Assembly (NCBI GenBank): GCA_029824495.1
Contig: JALGXY010000084.1
Location: 1-19,978 of the forward strand
Direction of reading: 5' to 3'
Source of the DNA: Fimbriimonadia bacterium
Lineage (GTDB): Bacteria > Armatimonadota > Fimbriimonadia > Fimbriimonadales > Fimbriimonadaceae
DNA: 19,978 bases
The stretch's first letter is position 1. Every line of letters starts with the position of its first letter. Position numbers and translations under genes: made by a program. Under the pieces are notes generated by a model. It was not told where the DNA came from. It did not search any database and saw only the letters and a list, made by a program, of their open reading frames with translations. Below, in pieces: positions 8,610-16,485 of this stretch.

Positions 8610-8618
8610 TGGTATAAT
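8610..8618 (+). promoter_or_regulatory. extended -10 promoter of the ABC transporter operon, nearly leaderless
   Basis: TGGTATAAT is a perfect TGn extended -10 plus consensus TATAAT (8613-8618). There is no good -35, as is common for extended -10 promoters. RNA would start near 8625, and the ATG is at 8627, so the message would be leaderless or nearly so. Confidence 0.6.
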
Positions 8619-8626
8619 TTTTGGCC

Positions 8627-9634
8627 ATGAGGCTGGAGGGATTTGGCTGGTTCGCAGCAGCGGCCTGGTGTCTGATTGCAGTCTGTTGTGGCTGTAGTGG
8701 CGATCAAGGTGCTGGGCGCAAGGAGGTTGTGGTCTACACTTCCGTCGATCAGGTCTTCGCCGAACCGATTCTCAAGAAGTTTGAGGAGCAAAGCGGCATT
8801 CGCGTACTCGCGGTTTACGACGTCGAGGCCAATAAGACGACGGGACTTGCTAACCGGCTGCTTGCTGAAGCCCCTCGCCCTAAGGCGGATGTGTTCTGGA
8901 ACGGAGAGTTTGTCCAGACTTTGCGCCTCAAAGAAAAGGACGTGCTCACCCCCTATCGGTCACCTGTCTCCGAAGGATTCCCAGCTCAGCTCGTCGACCC
9001 GGAAGGTTATTGGACAGGATTGACTCCTCGGATAAGGGTCTTCATCAGCTCATCAGATTTCAAGGAGACAGAGATTCCTCTCGATGGGCTGATCGAAGTC
9101 GATCTGCCCAAAGACCAGATGGCCATCAGCAGCCCCCTCTTCGGGACCGGCAGTTTCCAGGCTGCAGCGATGTACTCAATCCTCGGTACTGCCGATGCCG
9201 GGAGACACTATCAGGAGATCATCGACTCAGGAATTCGGATCGAAGCGGGAAACTCGGTTGTTCGTGACCTAGTTGTGGCCGGCACCATAACTCTTGGTCT
9301 GGTCGATAATGACGATGCCTGTGGCGCGGTGAGACGAGGAGAAGACGTCAGAGTTTTTCTCCCTCGCGAGACGATGCTGATACCGAGCACAGTCGCCAAA
9401 GTCAAAGGCGGGCCCAACCCAGACAGCGGCGATACATTGATCGACTACCTGCTCGGGCCGCAGGCTGAGACGGACCTTCTTAATGCGGGCTGGAGCCAGG
9501 TTGCACTTCACCCAGGGTCTCCAAAGCCGTTCTTGGATCTTCCTGAGCCTAGCCTGATTGACATCAAAATCGAGGATATCGCCGAGAACCTTGAGGCTGC
9601 CCATAACGACCTGAGACCCCGCCTGACGAAATGA
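8627..9634 (+). CDS. ABC transporter substrate-binding lipoprotein, iron(III)/thiamine family
   Basis: 335 residues from ATG at 8627; a TTG at 8621 is also in frame but lies on the predicted transcript start. The N-terminus has a hydrophobic signal peptide (about residues 4-22) and a lipobox-like CCGC with lipidation probably at C23, so it should be a lipoprotein outside the inner membrane. The mature part starts KEVVVYTSVDQ and contains FEEQSGIRV, ADVFWNGE, SSPLFGTGSF and LGLVDNDDA. This is the pattern of the FbpA/FutA/ThiB cluster of solute-binding proteins (Fe3+, thiamine, spermidine-like ligands). The usual length of the family is about 330-350 residues, so it is complete. The tyrosine pair that holds iron in FbpA is not obvious, so the ligand stays open. 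It overlaps the permease gene by ATGA and heads a three-gene importer operon. Confidence 0.92.
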   Translation: MRLEGFGWFAAAAWCLIAVCCGCSGDQGAGRKEVVVYTSVDQVFAEPILKKFEEQSGIRVLAVYDVEANKTTGLANRLLAEAPRPKADVFWNGEFVQTLRLKEKDVLTPYRSPVSEGFPAQLVDPEGYWTGLTPRIRVFISSSDFKETEIPLDGLIEVDLPKDQMAISSPLFGTGSFQAAAMYSILGTADAGRHYQEIIDSGIRIEAGNSVVRDLVVAGTITLGLVDNDDACGAVRRGEDVRVFLPRETMLIPSTVAKVKGGPNPDSGDTLIDYLLGPQAETDLLNAGWSQVALHPGSPKPFLDLPEPSLIDIKIEDIAENLEAAHNDLRPRLTK

Positions 9635-11091
9635 GCCGAATCGGCTTTTGTCTAGCTGTCTTGATCATCTGGAGCCCCCTCATCGGGTCCTCACTGATTG
9701 CAGACGACTGGACCGGGCTCGAAATGGGTGCAAGACAATGGAGACTGCTCGCGGTGTCGCTGGGAGCTGCTCTCACGGTGGGAGTCATGGCAGCAGCGCT
9801 TGGTCTTGCCGCAGCCATCCAGATGAACCGATTGAGGGGGCCGGCGGACATCATAGTACGATCGATTGTGGTCTCCCTCGCGGCGATTCCAATTCTCGTG
9901 CTGGGAGCGGGAGCAATGACGGCATTTCACCGGATCGCGCCCTCGCTGGAGAAAGGAATCATCCCCGTGACAACTGTCCAGGCAATAGCATTTTCCCCTG
10001 TGGCAGCCCTCATTCTGCTTGGCGGATTGAGATCGCTTCCGCGAAGCCAAATCGAATCAGCTTCGCTTTCTCTTTCGCCGAAGCTCTCGTTTAGGCAGGT
10101 CACTCTTCCCATGCTTCGGCCAGCTATCTCTGCATCAATCTGCATAGCAGCTCTGCTGTCGCTGGTCGACTTCATCACGCCCTCGCTCTTCGCCGCTGGG
10201 TCATACAGCCAAGAGCTCTTTGCTGAGCTCAGCCGAGGGGGCAACGGCTTTTTAATGAGCGTCCCGCTGATCGCGATAGCTGCACTCTTGAGTCTCTTGC
10301 CAGCCAAACTCGCCCAGTCGTGGGTGAGCATGCGAGGCCGCGCTGCGGACGAGGCTGCAGTGCCCACGAGCGTATCCTCCGTCTCAAAAGTCTTGACAGC
10401 AGGCGCTGCGCTCGGCTTCTCAATCTTAGTGATCGCGCTCGCTCTTGAGTCCGGTTCAGTCTCTGCCTCTACAGCAGCTGTCAAGCTGGCGACCGGTGAC
10501 TTCGCATCTTCCTTGAAGTTCGCAGCGGCGGCGGCTTGCCTCGCCACCCTACTGGCGATCTCCTGCTGCCGGCAGCTGAGCCGAGGCTCAAAGGTGATTC
10601 ACTGGATCCTCATCCTAGCGCCACTCGGCATTCCGGCCTCTGTCATCGGCGGCGGGCTGTCTCGTCTAGGCGCGGTTCTGGGATTGGACTTCATTGCCCA
10701 CCCTATGACTGCACTTGCCGTGAGAACAGCGCCAGTCTCCGCAGCCATCTTGGCCATCGCCTGGTCGCAAGTCGACAGGAGGTGTTTGGAGGCCGCATCC
10801 TTAGCGGTTGGGCCTGTCCGGCAGATCACCGGAGTCTTGCTGCCGATGGCTCTTCCTGGCCTCTTGCTGGGCTTTGGCATCTCAGCCGTGATCTCGTTGG
10901 GAGATGTGGAGGCGACGCTTGCCGTTGTTCCACCTGGCGAATCGACCGTTTTGATTCGACTCTTCAACTTTTTGCACTACGGCAGCTCACCAGATGCCGC
11001 AGCCCTTTCCCTGGCTATGCTGGTGGTTGTGTTCGTACTAACTGCCGGCACGCTCTTTGCAGCCAGAAGGAGAACCACAAATGAAGCTTGA
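9631..11091 (+). CDS. ABC importer permease, fused two-half FbpB/ThiP type
   Basis: 486 residues with about 12 hydrophobic helices. Two halves each carry the EAA loop that docks on the ATPase: IESASLSLSP...LP at residues 141-160 and LEAASLAVGP...LP at 386-405. This internal duplication is typical of the permeases of iron(III) and thiamine importers, where one chain replaces a permease dimer. It is somewhat short next to the usual 500-550 residues. The ATG (9631) overlaps the stop of the binding-protein gene, and its TGA (11089-11091) lies 11 nt into the ATPase gene, so all three should be translated in a coupled way. It acts in the inner membrane. The transported solute cannot be read from the sequence. 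Confidence 0.93.
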   Translation: MSRIGFCLAVLIIWSPLIGSSLIADDWTGLEMGARQWRLLAVSLGAALTVGVMAAALGLAAAIQMNRLRGPADIIVRSIVVSLAAIPILVLGAGAMTAFHRIAPSLEKGIIPVTTVQAIAFSPVAALILLGGLRSLPRSQIESASLSLSPKLSFRQVTLPMLRPAISASICIAALLSLVDFITPSLFAAGSYSQELFAELSRGGNGFLMSVPLIAIAALLSLLPAKLAQSWVSMRGRAADEAAVPTSVSSVSKVLTAGAALGFSILVIALALESGSVSASTAAVKLATGDFASSLKFAAAAACLATLLAISCCRQLSRGSKVIHWILILAPLGIPASVIGGGLSRLGAVLGLDFIAHPMTALAVRTAPVSAAILAIAWSQVDRRCLEAASLAVGPVRQITGVLLPMALPGLLLGFGISAVISLGDVEATLAVVPPGESTVLIRLFNFLHYGSSPDAAALSLAMLVVVFVLTAGTLFAARRRTTNEA

Positions 11092-11686
11092 TCGGGCAGC
11101 CAAACAGTTTGGAGCTTCAGTTGCTGTCCAGGACATCTCACTTGAGATTAAGGAGGGTGAGCGACTCGTGGTCCTCGGGCCATCAGGATCGGGCAAAACA
11201 ACCCTCCTTCGGCTGATGGCGGGGCTCGAAGTTCCGAATGCTGGTTCGGTGACAATGGACGGGAGGGATGTGGCTGACATTCCGGCTTATGAGCGGGACA
11301 TCGCATTCATGTTTCAGGAGCCCGCCCTCTGGCAGCACATGACGCTTTGGAAAAACGTCGCCTTTGGAGCATCAGATCGATCAGCAGCTTCACTGAGTGA
11401 GCTGTTTGAATTGGCTGGGCTAAGTGGTTTGGAAAAGCGCCGCCCAGATGAAGTTTCAGGCGGGCAGGCTCAACGAGCCTCCCTGCTGCGAGCCCTCGCG
11501 TCTGGCAAATCGACAATCTTATTGGATGAGCCGTTCGCCCACATCGATGACGATCGCCAAGCTCAGATCATCGAGTTGATAGACTCAAGGATTAAGGGAT
11601 CTGGCGCCGCCCTAGTAGTGGCCTCACATGATCCAGAGCTACCTGAAATGCTTGGCGCCTCTGTGCTTAATCTCCGAGTCGGCTGA
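11081..11686 (+). CDS. ABC importer ATPase, short form without regulatory domain
   Basis: 201 residues. The ATG at 11081 is preceded by AGAAGGAG (11065-11072) 8 nt upstream, which favours it over an in-frame start at 11057. All ATPase motifs are present: Walker A GPSGSGKT (33-40), Q-loop FMFQE (Q79), signature VSGGQ (125-129), Walker B ILLDEP (146-151) and the switch histidine in ASHD (H183). The protein ends right after the nucleotide-binding domain. FbpC/PotA/MalK-type ATPases usually run to about 350 residues with a C-terminal OB-fold regulatory domain, which is absent here; ThiQ is similarly short. It drives the permease encoded just upstream, whose stop codon lies inside this gene. Confidence 0.95.
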   Translation: MKLDRAAKQFGASVAVQDISLEIKEGERLVVLGPSGSGKTTLLRLMAGLEVPNAGSVTMDGRDVADIPAYERDIAFMFQEPALWQHMTLWKNVAFGASDRSAASLSELFELAGLSGLEKRRPDEVSGGQAQRASLLRALASGKSTILLDEPFAHIDDDRQAQIIELIDSRIKGSGAALVVASHDPELPEMLGASVLNLRVG

Positions 11687-11730
11687 TGCCGTAGTTTCTG
11701 ATATGATCAGAGGGGAGACGGGTCTTCCAA

Positions 11731-12537
11731 GTGAGCTTCTGTTCCCAGTGCGGATTACAGACAACCAAAGGCTCAGCCTTCTGCGGCGGCTGTGGTGCTC
11801 CCTTGCGCTCAAAGAAGGCAGCTCCTCCGCAGACTGTAAAAACGCCGCCGAGGAAGGAGTCTCGTACTCCTCCGAAGCAGGCTCTCAGTTCCGGCTACTT
11901 CCTGACTCCTCCTCCCGGCTTTGACGCGGCATCTCCGGCTCAGTCACAGCCGGTGATCTTGAGCTCTTTCGCCCGGTTTGGCTCGAAAGTTTCCGACTTC
12001 TTCCAGACCAAGAAGAGCCTGACCTCCCCGGAAAACCTTCTACCGAGAATCCTCAGATGCCTCTTCCTTGATGGCGAGGCCTATCGAGCAATCAGCCGGG
12101 AAAAGTCCATGACGACCGAGTCGTGCGTCATGGCAGCGGTCGGCCTCATTTCTGCCCAATACGGAGGATTTGTCATCGCGGCGATCCTGACCCGAAGCAG
12201 TCTCAAGCCAGTGGCGATACCGCTGCTGGTTCTGGCGGCTGCCTTCTTAGCCTTTGCGTATACAGCCTCCCTTCTCTCCAAGCCGATAACGGGCTGTCAC
12301 GTGGACTCAAAGCCGATGATTCGAGCCGTCGGTTATGCCCAGAGTGCAGGCCTGCTCGGCCTGATCCCGATTGTCGGCCTCTGGCTGTCCTTGTGGCTTA
12401 TCGCGACCACGACAATTGCAGTCAAGGCCGCGACAGGTGCAGGGTGGCGAAGAACGGCTCTGCTCGTACTCTGCTCAGGAGCTGCCACCTACGGCGCCGC
12501 AAAGGTCGCCGCTGCAATCATCCCGGCCGTCTTCTGA
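11731..12537 (+). CDS. zinc-ribbon plus Yip1-like multi-pass membrane protein
   Basis: 268 residues from GTG at 11731, chosen because the zinc ribbon starts at residue 2. C4, C7, C18 and C21 form the ribbon (FCSQCG...FCGGCGAPL). Residues 27-100 are a Pro/Ser/Lys linker. Residues 101-268 hold about five hydrophobic helices (near 131-152, 160-182, 198-212, 213-235, 241-262). The layout matches the bacterial Yip1 domain, including the short pre-helix segment PENLLPRILRCLFLDGEAYRAI and the YAQSAGLLGLIPIVGLWLS pattern. Bacterial Yip1 proteins have no established function. It starts 44 nt after the ATPase gene on the same strand with a distant AGGGGAG (11711-11717), so it may be the fourth gene of that operon. 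Its zinc-ribbon style also matches the two zinc-ribbon genes at the left end. Confidence 0.85.
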   Translation: MSFCSQCGLQTTKGSAFCGGCGAPLRSKKAAPPQTVKTPPRKESRTPPKQALSSGYFLTPPPGFDAASPAQSQPVILSSFARFGSKVSDFFQTKKSLTSPENLLPRILRCLFLDGEAYRAISREKSMTTESCVMAAVGLISAQYGGFVIAAILTRSSLKPVAIPLLVLAAAFLAFAYTASLLSKPITGCHVDSKPMIRAVGYAQSAGLLGLIPIVGLWLSLWLIATTTIAVKAATGAGWRRTALLVLCSGAATYGAAKVAAAIIPAVF

Positions 12538-12957
12538 TCCTGCCAAGTTCAAGGTGAGGTGGAGACGCCTTCCTCAGACATCAGCTGTCCGATATCCCGA
12601 CATGGGTGGTGCGACGCGTCGTCAGCGTCTACAAATAGTGAGTCTGCATTCGGATTTGTGAGGCCGACGCGGTCCGAAGCCAGCAGACTCGCTGCACCCT
12701 AAGCACCGGGTTCAGTATAGAGCCGCGGGCTGTGGACCCAGTACCGCATCCGTCCATCTGCACCAGCGATCTCTGAGAGCTGTAGAGAGATCGACTTAGT
12801 GTCCCTCGATCTTGCAGAGCGGACAACTTTGGTGAGCCGTTCGATCGGAGTTTCGGAACATGGCAAGAAGGAGCCTGGGCGCCTTAAGCACCTGACGACA
12901 GTTTTGACGACACTTGCCCCCACGCAAACCCCACGCAACTCCACGTTCCTGCCACGT

Positions 12958-13009
12958 TTCTACTACTTTCCAGGTTCAAACAGGTAGAAGCGTCCTTTCC
13001 TGGGCACCA
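12958..13009 (+). repeat. hairpin repeat, copy A
   Basis: A stem TTCTAC (12958-12963) with GTAGAA (12984-12989) continues through a G-T pair, two mismatches and TTT/AAA. It is followed after 10 nt by TTCCTGGGCACCA (12997-13009). From 12972 to 13009 it matches copy B (18293-18330) at 31 of 38 positions without gaps, and the A-A mismatch in the stem sits at the same place. A further CCACGCAACT (12931-12940) matches CCACACAACT upstream of copy B. Confidence 0.6.
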
Positions 13010-13100
13010 GTTCTTCAGACTGGCAATTCATCCCATCCAGGTGGCAGGTTCACCACCCAGGCCGGATTCGCCATCATCGACTTGGGCCAAGACAGAAACA

Positions 13101-13130
13101 TTGACTCGAAGATGATCTTTGTGCGATCAT
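13101..13130 (+). promoter_or_regulatory. possible promoter of the MORN-repeat gene
   Basis: TTGACT (13101-13106) is followed after 18 nt by GATCAT (13125-13130), a 5/6 and a 4/6 match to the sigma-70 boxes. RNA would start only a few bases before the ATG at 13142, and no Shine-Dalgarno sequence is visible there. Confidence 0.3.
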
Positions 13131-13141
13131 AAACGACAGTC

Positions 13142-16105
13142 ATGTCTCCTCAATCCAGCATTCGAATCATGGCTCTGGCAGCATCCATTCTGTGCAGTGC
13201 CATTGCAAATGGTCAAATCGTCGAAAAAAAGAATGCCGATGGCACCATCATTGAGTTGTACAACTTGGTTGACGGCAACATTCAAGGACTCTATCAGTCC
13301 TTCTATGCCAGCGGCCGGCCATTAATCGTCTGCTGGTGTATTGACGGCCTTCCGGTCGGGGAATGGATCAGCTACTATGATGTGGAAGGGGCCATTCCTC
13401 AGCAACAGGGACGAGCTTACAGTGGCGGCTACAATGGACCAAGAGAGCCTCTGAAAACAGGACTTTGGCGAAGCTACCACAAGAATGGCAAACTCGCATC
13501 CACTGGTGTTTATCGTAAAAATATAGCAGTGGGCCAATGGCTGACATACTACGATAACGGCAACCGGTCATTTGTGGCGACCTTTGATTTTAATGGAGTA
13601 ATGAAGGGGCAGTGGCGCTCTTATTATCCAAGTGGAAAGCTGCGGCAGACCGGCATCGCAAGAGGTCATGGATATAATTGGATTCAACAGCCTTGGCCCG
13701 TGGGCAGCTGGACAGCTTATTGGGAAAATGGCAAAATTCAGTCACAGTTTCAGTATGATGATGAGAGTAAGCACAGAGGAACCAATCGGACTTACTACGA
13801 TAATGGGCAGAAACAGTTTGTTGTCGAGACAAAAAATGGAATTCTAGACGGAGAATACAAATTTTATTACGACAATGGTCAACTGTATCTAACTGGAGTC
13901 GCCAAGGGCAGTGGATATAAATTTCTTGAGCACCCAATCAAGGAAGGCCTATGGCTTACATATGATCGAAATGGCAATATTGTAGATGCTGGAATTTACA
14001 AAGCTGGTCTGTTGATTCGTAAAGTCGAGATCAGTATAGACGATGAATCAGGACAAGCGACGCTTTCATATGAAGATGATGAGGGTGTTGTCCAGACCAC
14101 GCAAGCGGATCAGAACGGAATTGTTGATCCGGAGGTACAGCCAGCAGAACCTGTAGAACCTGTTTCTCTCCTGATGGAGGACACGGAAACTGGACGCATT
14201 GTAACTGAAAGAGTTAATCCAGATGGTTCAGTAAGTCGCTATGAAGGGTTTCACACTACAGAAAGTGATGGGACCGAGAGGTATGTGGAGACAGATCGAG
14301 ATGGCAATAGGGTTGAAACAGAAATTACGCCCGAAGGGGAAATCACAGTTACTCGTTCATCTCCTGGCCAGGGGACTACTACAACGACAACCGATTCCGA
14401 AGGCAATATAAGTACGGTCAGTAGGGATGTTTATGGCAACGAAACAACGACCTCCTTGGATGAGTATGGCAATATTGTCTCAGTGAAAAGAGATCCAAAG
14501 GGTATTATTGAGTCTGTAACTTATGACCGCCCCGATGGCTTTCGTGTTACCCATACAGATGAGGGCGCAAGGTACATGAAGGTTGATGAAGAAGGCTTCA
14601 AGACAGAGGTTCATCTTGATCAATCGGGCAACTCAACTACAACCGTGACAGATCCCAACGGCGAAGTCTTGCTGAAGGAGACCGATTATATTGGGCCTCG
14701 AGAACCTGGCAGGGAGTACTACGAACAGGTTCTTGGTGGCGATGAATGGAGCAAGCTACCTGAAAGTACGAAAGCGAGATATGCTACTTCTGAGAGACGG
14801 CGAGAGCGATTTGAGCTAAGGAATGCAGAACGACGGCGTGATGAGGCGGGTCAGGAAGCTGAGAGGGCGCGAAATGCACTCCAGGCGGCAGAGGATTCAG
14901 AGGCAGCCAGAATTCGTATGGATGAGCTTCAAAGTGAGTATGAAGCGTTGGACAGGCAGGTCGAACGGAGAAAGGATCGCGAAGCTCGAGCATCGGAGAT
15001 TGAGGCTGCCTATCGGAAAGCCAAGGATCTTCAAACTCAGTACGATGCTGCCTTGATGTCCGGCGATCGGGAAGAAGCTGCACGGATTATGAAGCTTCAG
15101 GATGAACATCACGAAGCTTCACAGAGTCTCTTATTGCATACATCCGAAGAGAAATTGAAACTTGAAGCAAAGACCCAGAGTCGCGCTGATATCGCATCTT
15201 CAGTGAGCGCGCAGGCTTATGGGTTAGCTGGCAGTGAACTGACCGACATTGACAGTTACTATGAGACGAAGGGGGCCGTAACCGATGTCGCTGGAGTAGC
15301 TTTGATTGGTGCGACGATGCAGAGTGAAACGAATACCACGTCATGGCATGCGGAGCGTCAGAAAGCATTAGCTCTGGCGAGAATCGAAGTCATTGACAAG
15401 TGGCTAACAGAATCCAATGTGAACACCGAAGAGCGTGCGATTCTTGAGGACCTCAAGTTTACAGCGAATTCCTCCCTCGAGGGAGCGCAAGTCCTTCTTG
15501 ATCAAAACGGCAATATCACCTCCGCTGGCTACGTTATTGACGCGGCTCTGACGCTAACGGGTGCTAAGGCGGCGACGGCCATTACGAGAGCAACAGCTAG
15601 GACGGCAAGTACTACGACAGCGAGGGCTCTGAATAGAAGTGCTGTGCGTACGGCTATGTCGGGAGCTGATGAAGCAGGAGGCTCTTTAACTAGAACTGTG
15701 AATTTGACCGATGATTCTGCAAATAGCCTCAGCAATACGGCTAGGAGGAGCGGGGAGGATACGATAGATTGGATTTTACGACGAGTTGACAATTCGATGA
15801 CTCCGCCAGAGCATTCATTGATAGTCGGGCGAGACGTCCTGCCTTTGACGCCTCCAGTCTCATTGCCGATTCAGACCAATCCAGCTACTTTAGCTCGCTA
15901 CTTCAAGCCAGGCGTCAAACTTAGTGGTAAAGAGATTCAACTTAAGGCGGAGATTCTTGCACAGAGGGCTGCGGCTCGTCAGGAGCTACAACGCGCATTC
16001 TTTAAAGGTGCGCCCGAAGAAGTGTTTACTCAGCTTCAACAAAAGTATCAGTACTTGAACGACTTGATTGAAGATGCTATTGCTCAATCTCGACCACCAA
16101 AATGA
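13142..16105 (+). CDS. secreted MORN_2/YwqK-repeat protein with RHS-like repeats, coiled coil and unknown C-terminal domain
   Basis: 987 residues with a clear Sec signal peptide (1-24, cleavage after IANG). Residues 45-290 hold about eight MORN_2-type repeats (G.W..YY.NG...; for example GQWLTYYDNG, GQWRSYYPSG, GEYKFYYDNG). These occur in the YwqK antitoxin family and in surface or effector proteins. Residues 345-515 are Thr/Asp/Gly-rich strands like the YD/RHS type (DSEGNISTVSRDVYGNE, DEYGNIVSVKRD). Residues 548-680 are a charged Glu/Arg/Ala coiled coil, 690-840 are Ala/Thr-rich, and 870-987 form a soluble alpha/beta to helical domain I do not recognise. The order of repeats, coiled coil, Ala-rich segment and unique end resembles polymorphic toxins, but no catalytic motif is visible. 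Codon use is clearly more AT-rich than in the genes to the left, which suggests transfer. An 80-codon ORF overlaps its stop. Confidence 0.88.
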   Translation: MSPQSSIRIMALAASILCSAIANGQIVEKKNADGTIIELYNLVDGNIQGLYQSFYASGRPLIVCWCIDGLPVGEWISYYDVEGAIPQQQGRAYSGGYNGPREPLKTGLWRSYHKNGKLASTGVYRKNIAVGQWLTYYDNGNRSFVATFDFNGVMKGQWRSYYPSGKLRQTGIARGHGYNWIQQPWPVGSWTAYWENGKIQSQFQYDDESKHRGTNRTYYDNGQKQFVVETKNGILDGEYKFYYDNGQLYLTGVAKGSGYKFLEHPIKEGLWLTYDRNGNIVDAGIYKAGLLIRKVEISIDDESGQATLSYEDDEGVVQTTQADQNGIVDPEVQPAEPVEPVSLLMEDTETGRIVTERVNPDGSVSRYEGFHTTESDGTERYVETDRDGNRVETEITPEGEITVTRSSPGQGTTTTTTDSEGNISTVSRDVYGNETTTSLDEYGNIVSVKRDPKGIIESVTYDRPDGFRVTHTDEGARYMKVDEEGFKTEVHLDQSGNSTTTVTDPNGEVLLKETDYIGPREPGREYYEQVLGGDEWSKLPESTKARYATSERRRERFELRNAERRRDEAGQEAERARNALQAAEDSEAARIRMDELQSEYEALDRQVERRKDREARASEIEAAYRKAKDLQTQYDAALMSGDREEAARIMKLQDEHHEASQSLLLHTSEEKLKLEAKTQSRADIASSVSAQAYGLAGSELTDIDSYYETKGAVTDVAGVALIGATMQSETNTTSWHAERQKALALARIEVIDKWLTESNVNTEERAILEDLKFTANSSLEGAQVLLDQNGNITSAGYVIDAALTLTGAKAATAITRATARTASTTTARALNRSAVRTAMSGADEAGGSLTRTVNLTDDSANSLSNTARRSGEDTIDWILRRVDNSMTPPEHSLIVGRDVLPLTPPVSLPIQTNPATLARYFKPGVKLSGKEIQLKAEILAQRAAARQELQRAFFKGAPEEVFTQLQQKYQYLNDLIEDAIAQSRPPK

Positions 16106-16344
16106 AGCAATTGTTGTGGTTATTTTTAAGACAGCAAACCCCGGACAACTCAGGAGTAAGCCTGCTTAAGTTAGTATTTACTACCAGCGAGGCTCAGGCA
16201 GGCGCGGTCCTTTCGTCCGTCCGGGTCATCCCCGCTGTGAGACTCACATGTTTCTCTGGTCCAGAGCTTGATCAATTGACCAACGTCCTGGACCAGGTGT
16301 CAGAGTCACGAAACGGCAGGCTACAGGCACCCATCCTTTCCTGA
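16102..16344 (+). CDS. doubtful 80-residue ORF overlapping the MORN-repeat gene
   Basis: The frame starts with ATGA overlap on the stop of the 987-residue gene, the place where an immunity gene would sit. The product begins with a hydrophobic MKQLLWLFL and then lacks any family pattern. It has no ribosome binding site of its own. It contains the two CTGGnCCAG palindromes noted separately, which suggests noncoding DNA. I consider a chance ORF more likely than a gene. Confidence 0.2.
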   Translation: MKQLLWLFLRQQTPDNSGVSLLKLVFTTSEAQAGAVLSSVRVIPAVRLTCFSGPELDQLTNVLDQVSESRNGRLQAPILS

Positions 16345-16485
16345 CGCTTTGATGAGAAACTCTCACATTGAGACAGCTACTGTCAGCTGTTCAAACAAAC
16401 GATCGTGATGCTCAGTACGGTTTCAAAGGCCAGCCAGCAGAGGGATTAGAGATTCTCGGCAAATGACAGCAGGTAGTATTTTTGT
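16106..16485. other. 380-nt gap with paired CTGGnCCAG palindromes
   Basis: Apart from the doubtful small ORF, nothing coding is visible. CTGGTCCAG (16256-16264) and its inverted match CTGGACCAG (16288-16296) are each nearly palindromic; their centres are 32 bp apart, about three DNA turns. They could be operator sites or a long-loop stem. Confidence 0.45.

Larger units (their letters stand above)
12538..13141. other. 604-nt gene-poor stretch with hairpin and repeat copy A
   Basis: I see no convincing gene on either strand. The stretch holds a perfect 8-bp hairpin (CGATCTCT at 12767-12774 with AGAGATCG at 12786-12793, 11-nt loop), repeat copy A (12958-13009) and a possible promoter for the next gene near 13101-13130. 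An 81-codon minus-strand frame (12699-12944) has no family pattern. Confidence 0.6.

Noticed and set aside
9927..10547. 206-codon minus-strand frame inside the permease gene
   Set aside because: Antisense to a clear ABC permease with both EAA loops; its own product is low-complexity Ala/Ser.
10536..11084. 182-codon plus-strand frame overlapping the permease 3' part
   Set aside because: Arg/Ser/Cys-rich product typical of a shifted frame of a GC-rich gene; no start signal.
12699..12944. 81-codon minus-strand frame in the 12538-13141 gap
   Set aside because: GTG start without ribosome binding site, no recognisable motif, and it runs through the repeat-rich region.
12972..13009. tRNA-like 3' end (TTCAAAC followed by GGGCACCA)
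   Set aside because: The distance from the T-loop-like TTC to the final CCA is 35 nt instead of about 23, and no anticodon or D arm fits. Copy B has the same spacing, so it is not a tRNA or a simple tRNA-end attachment site.
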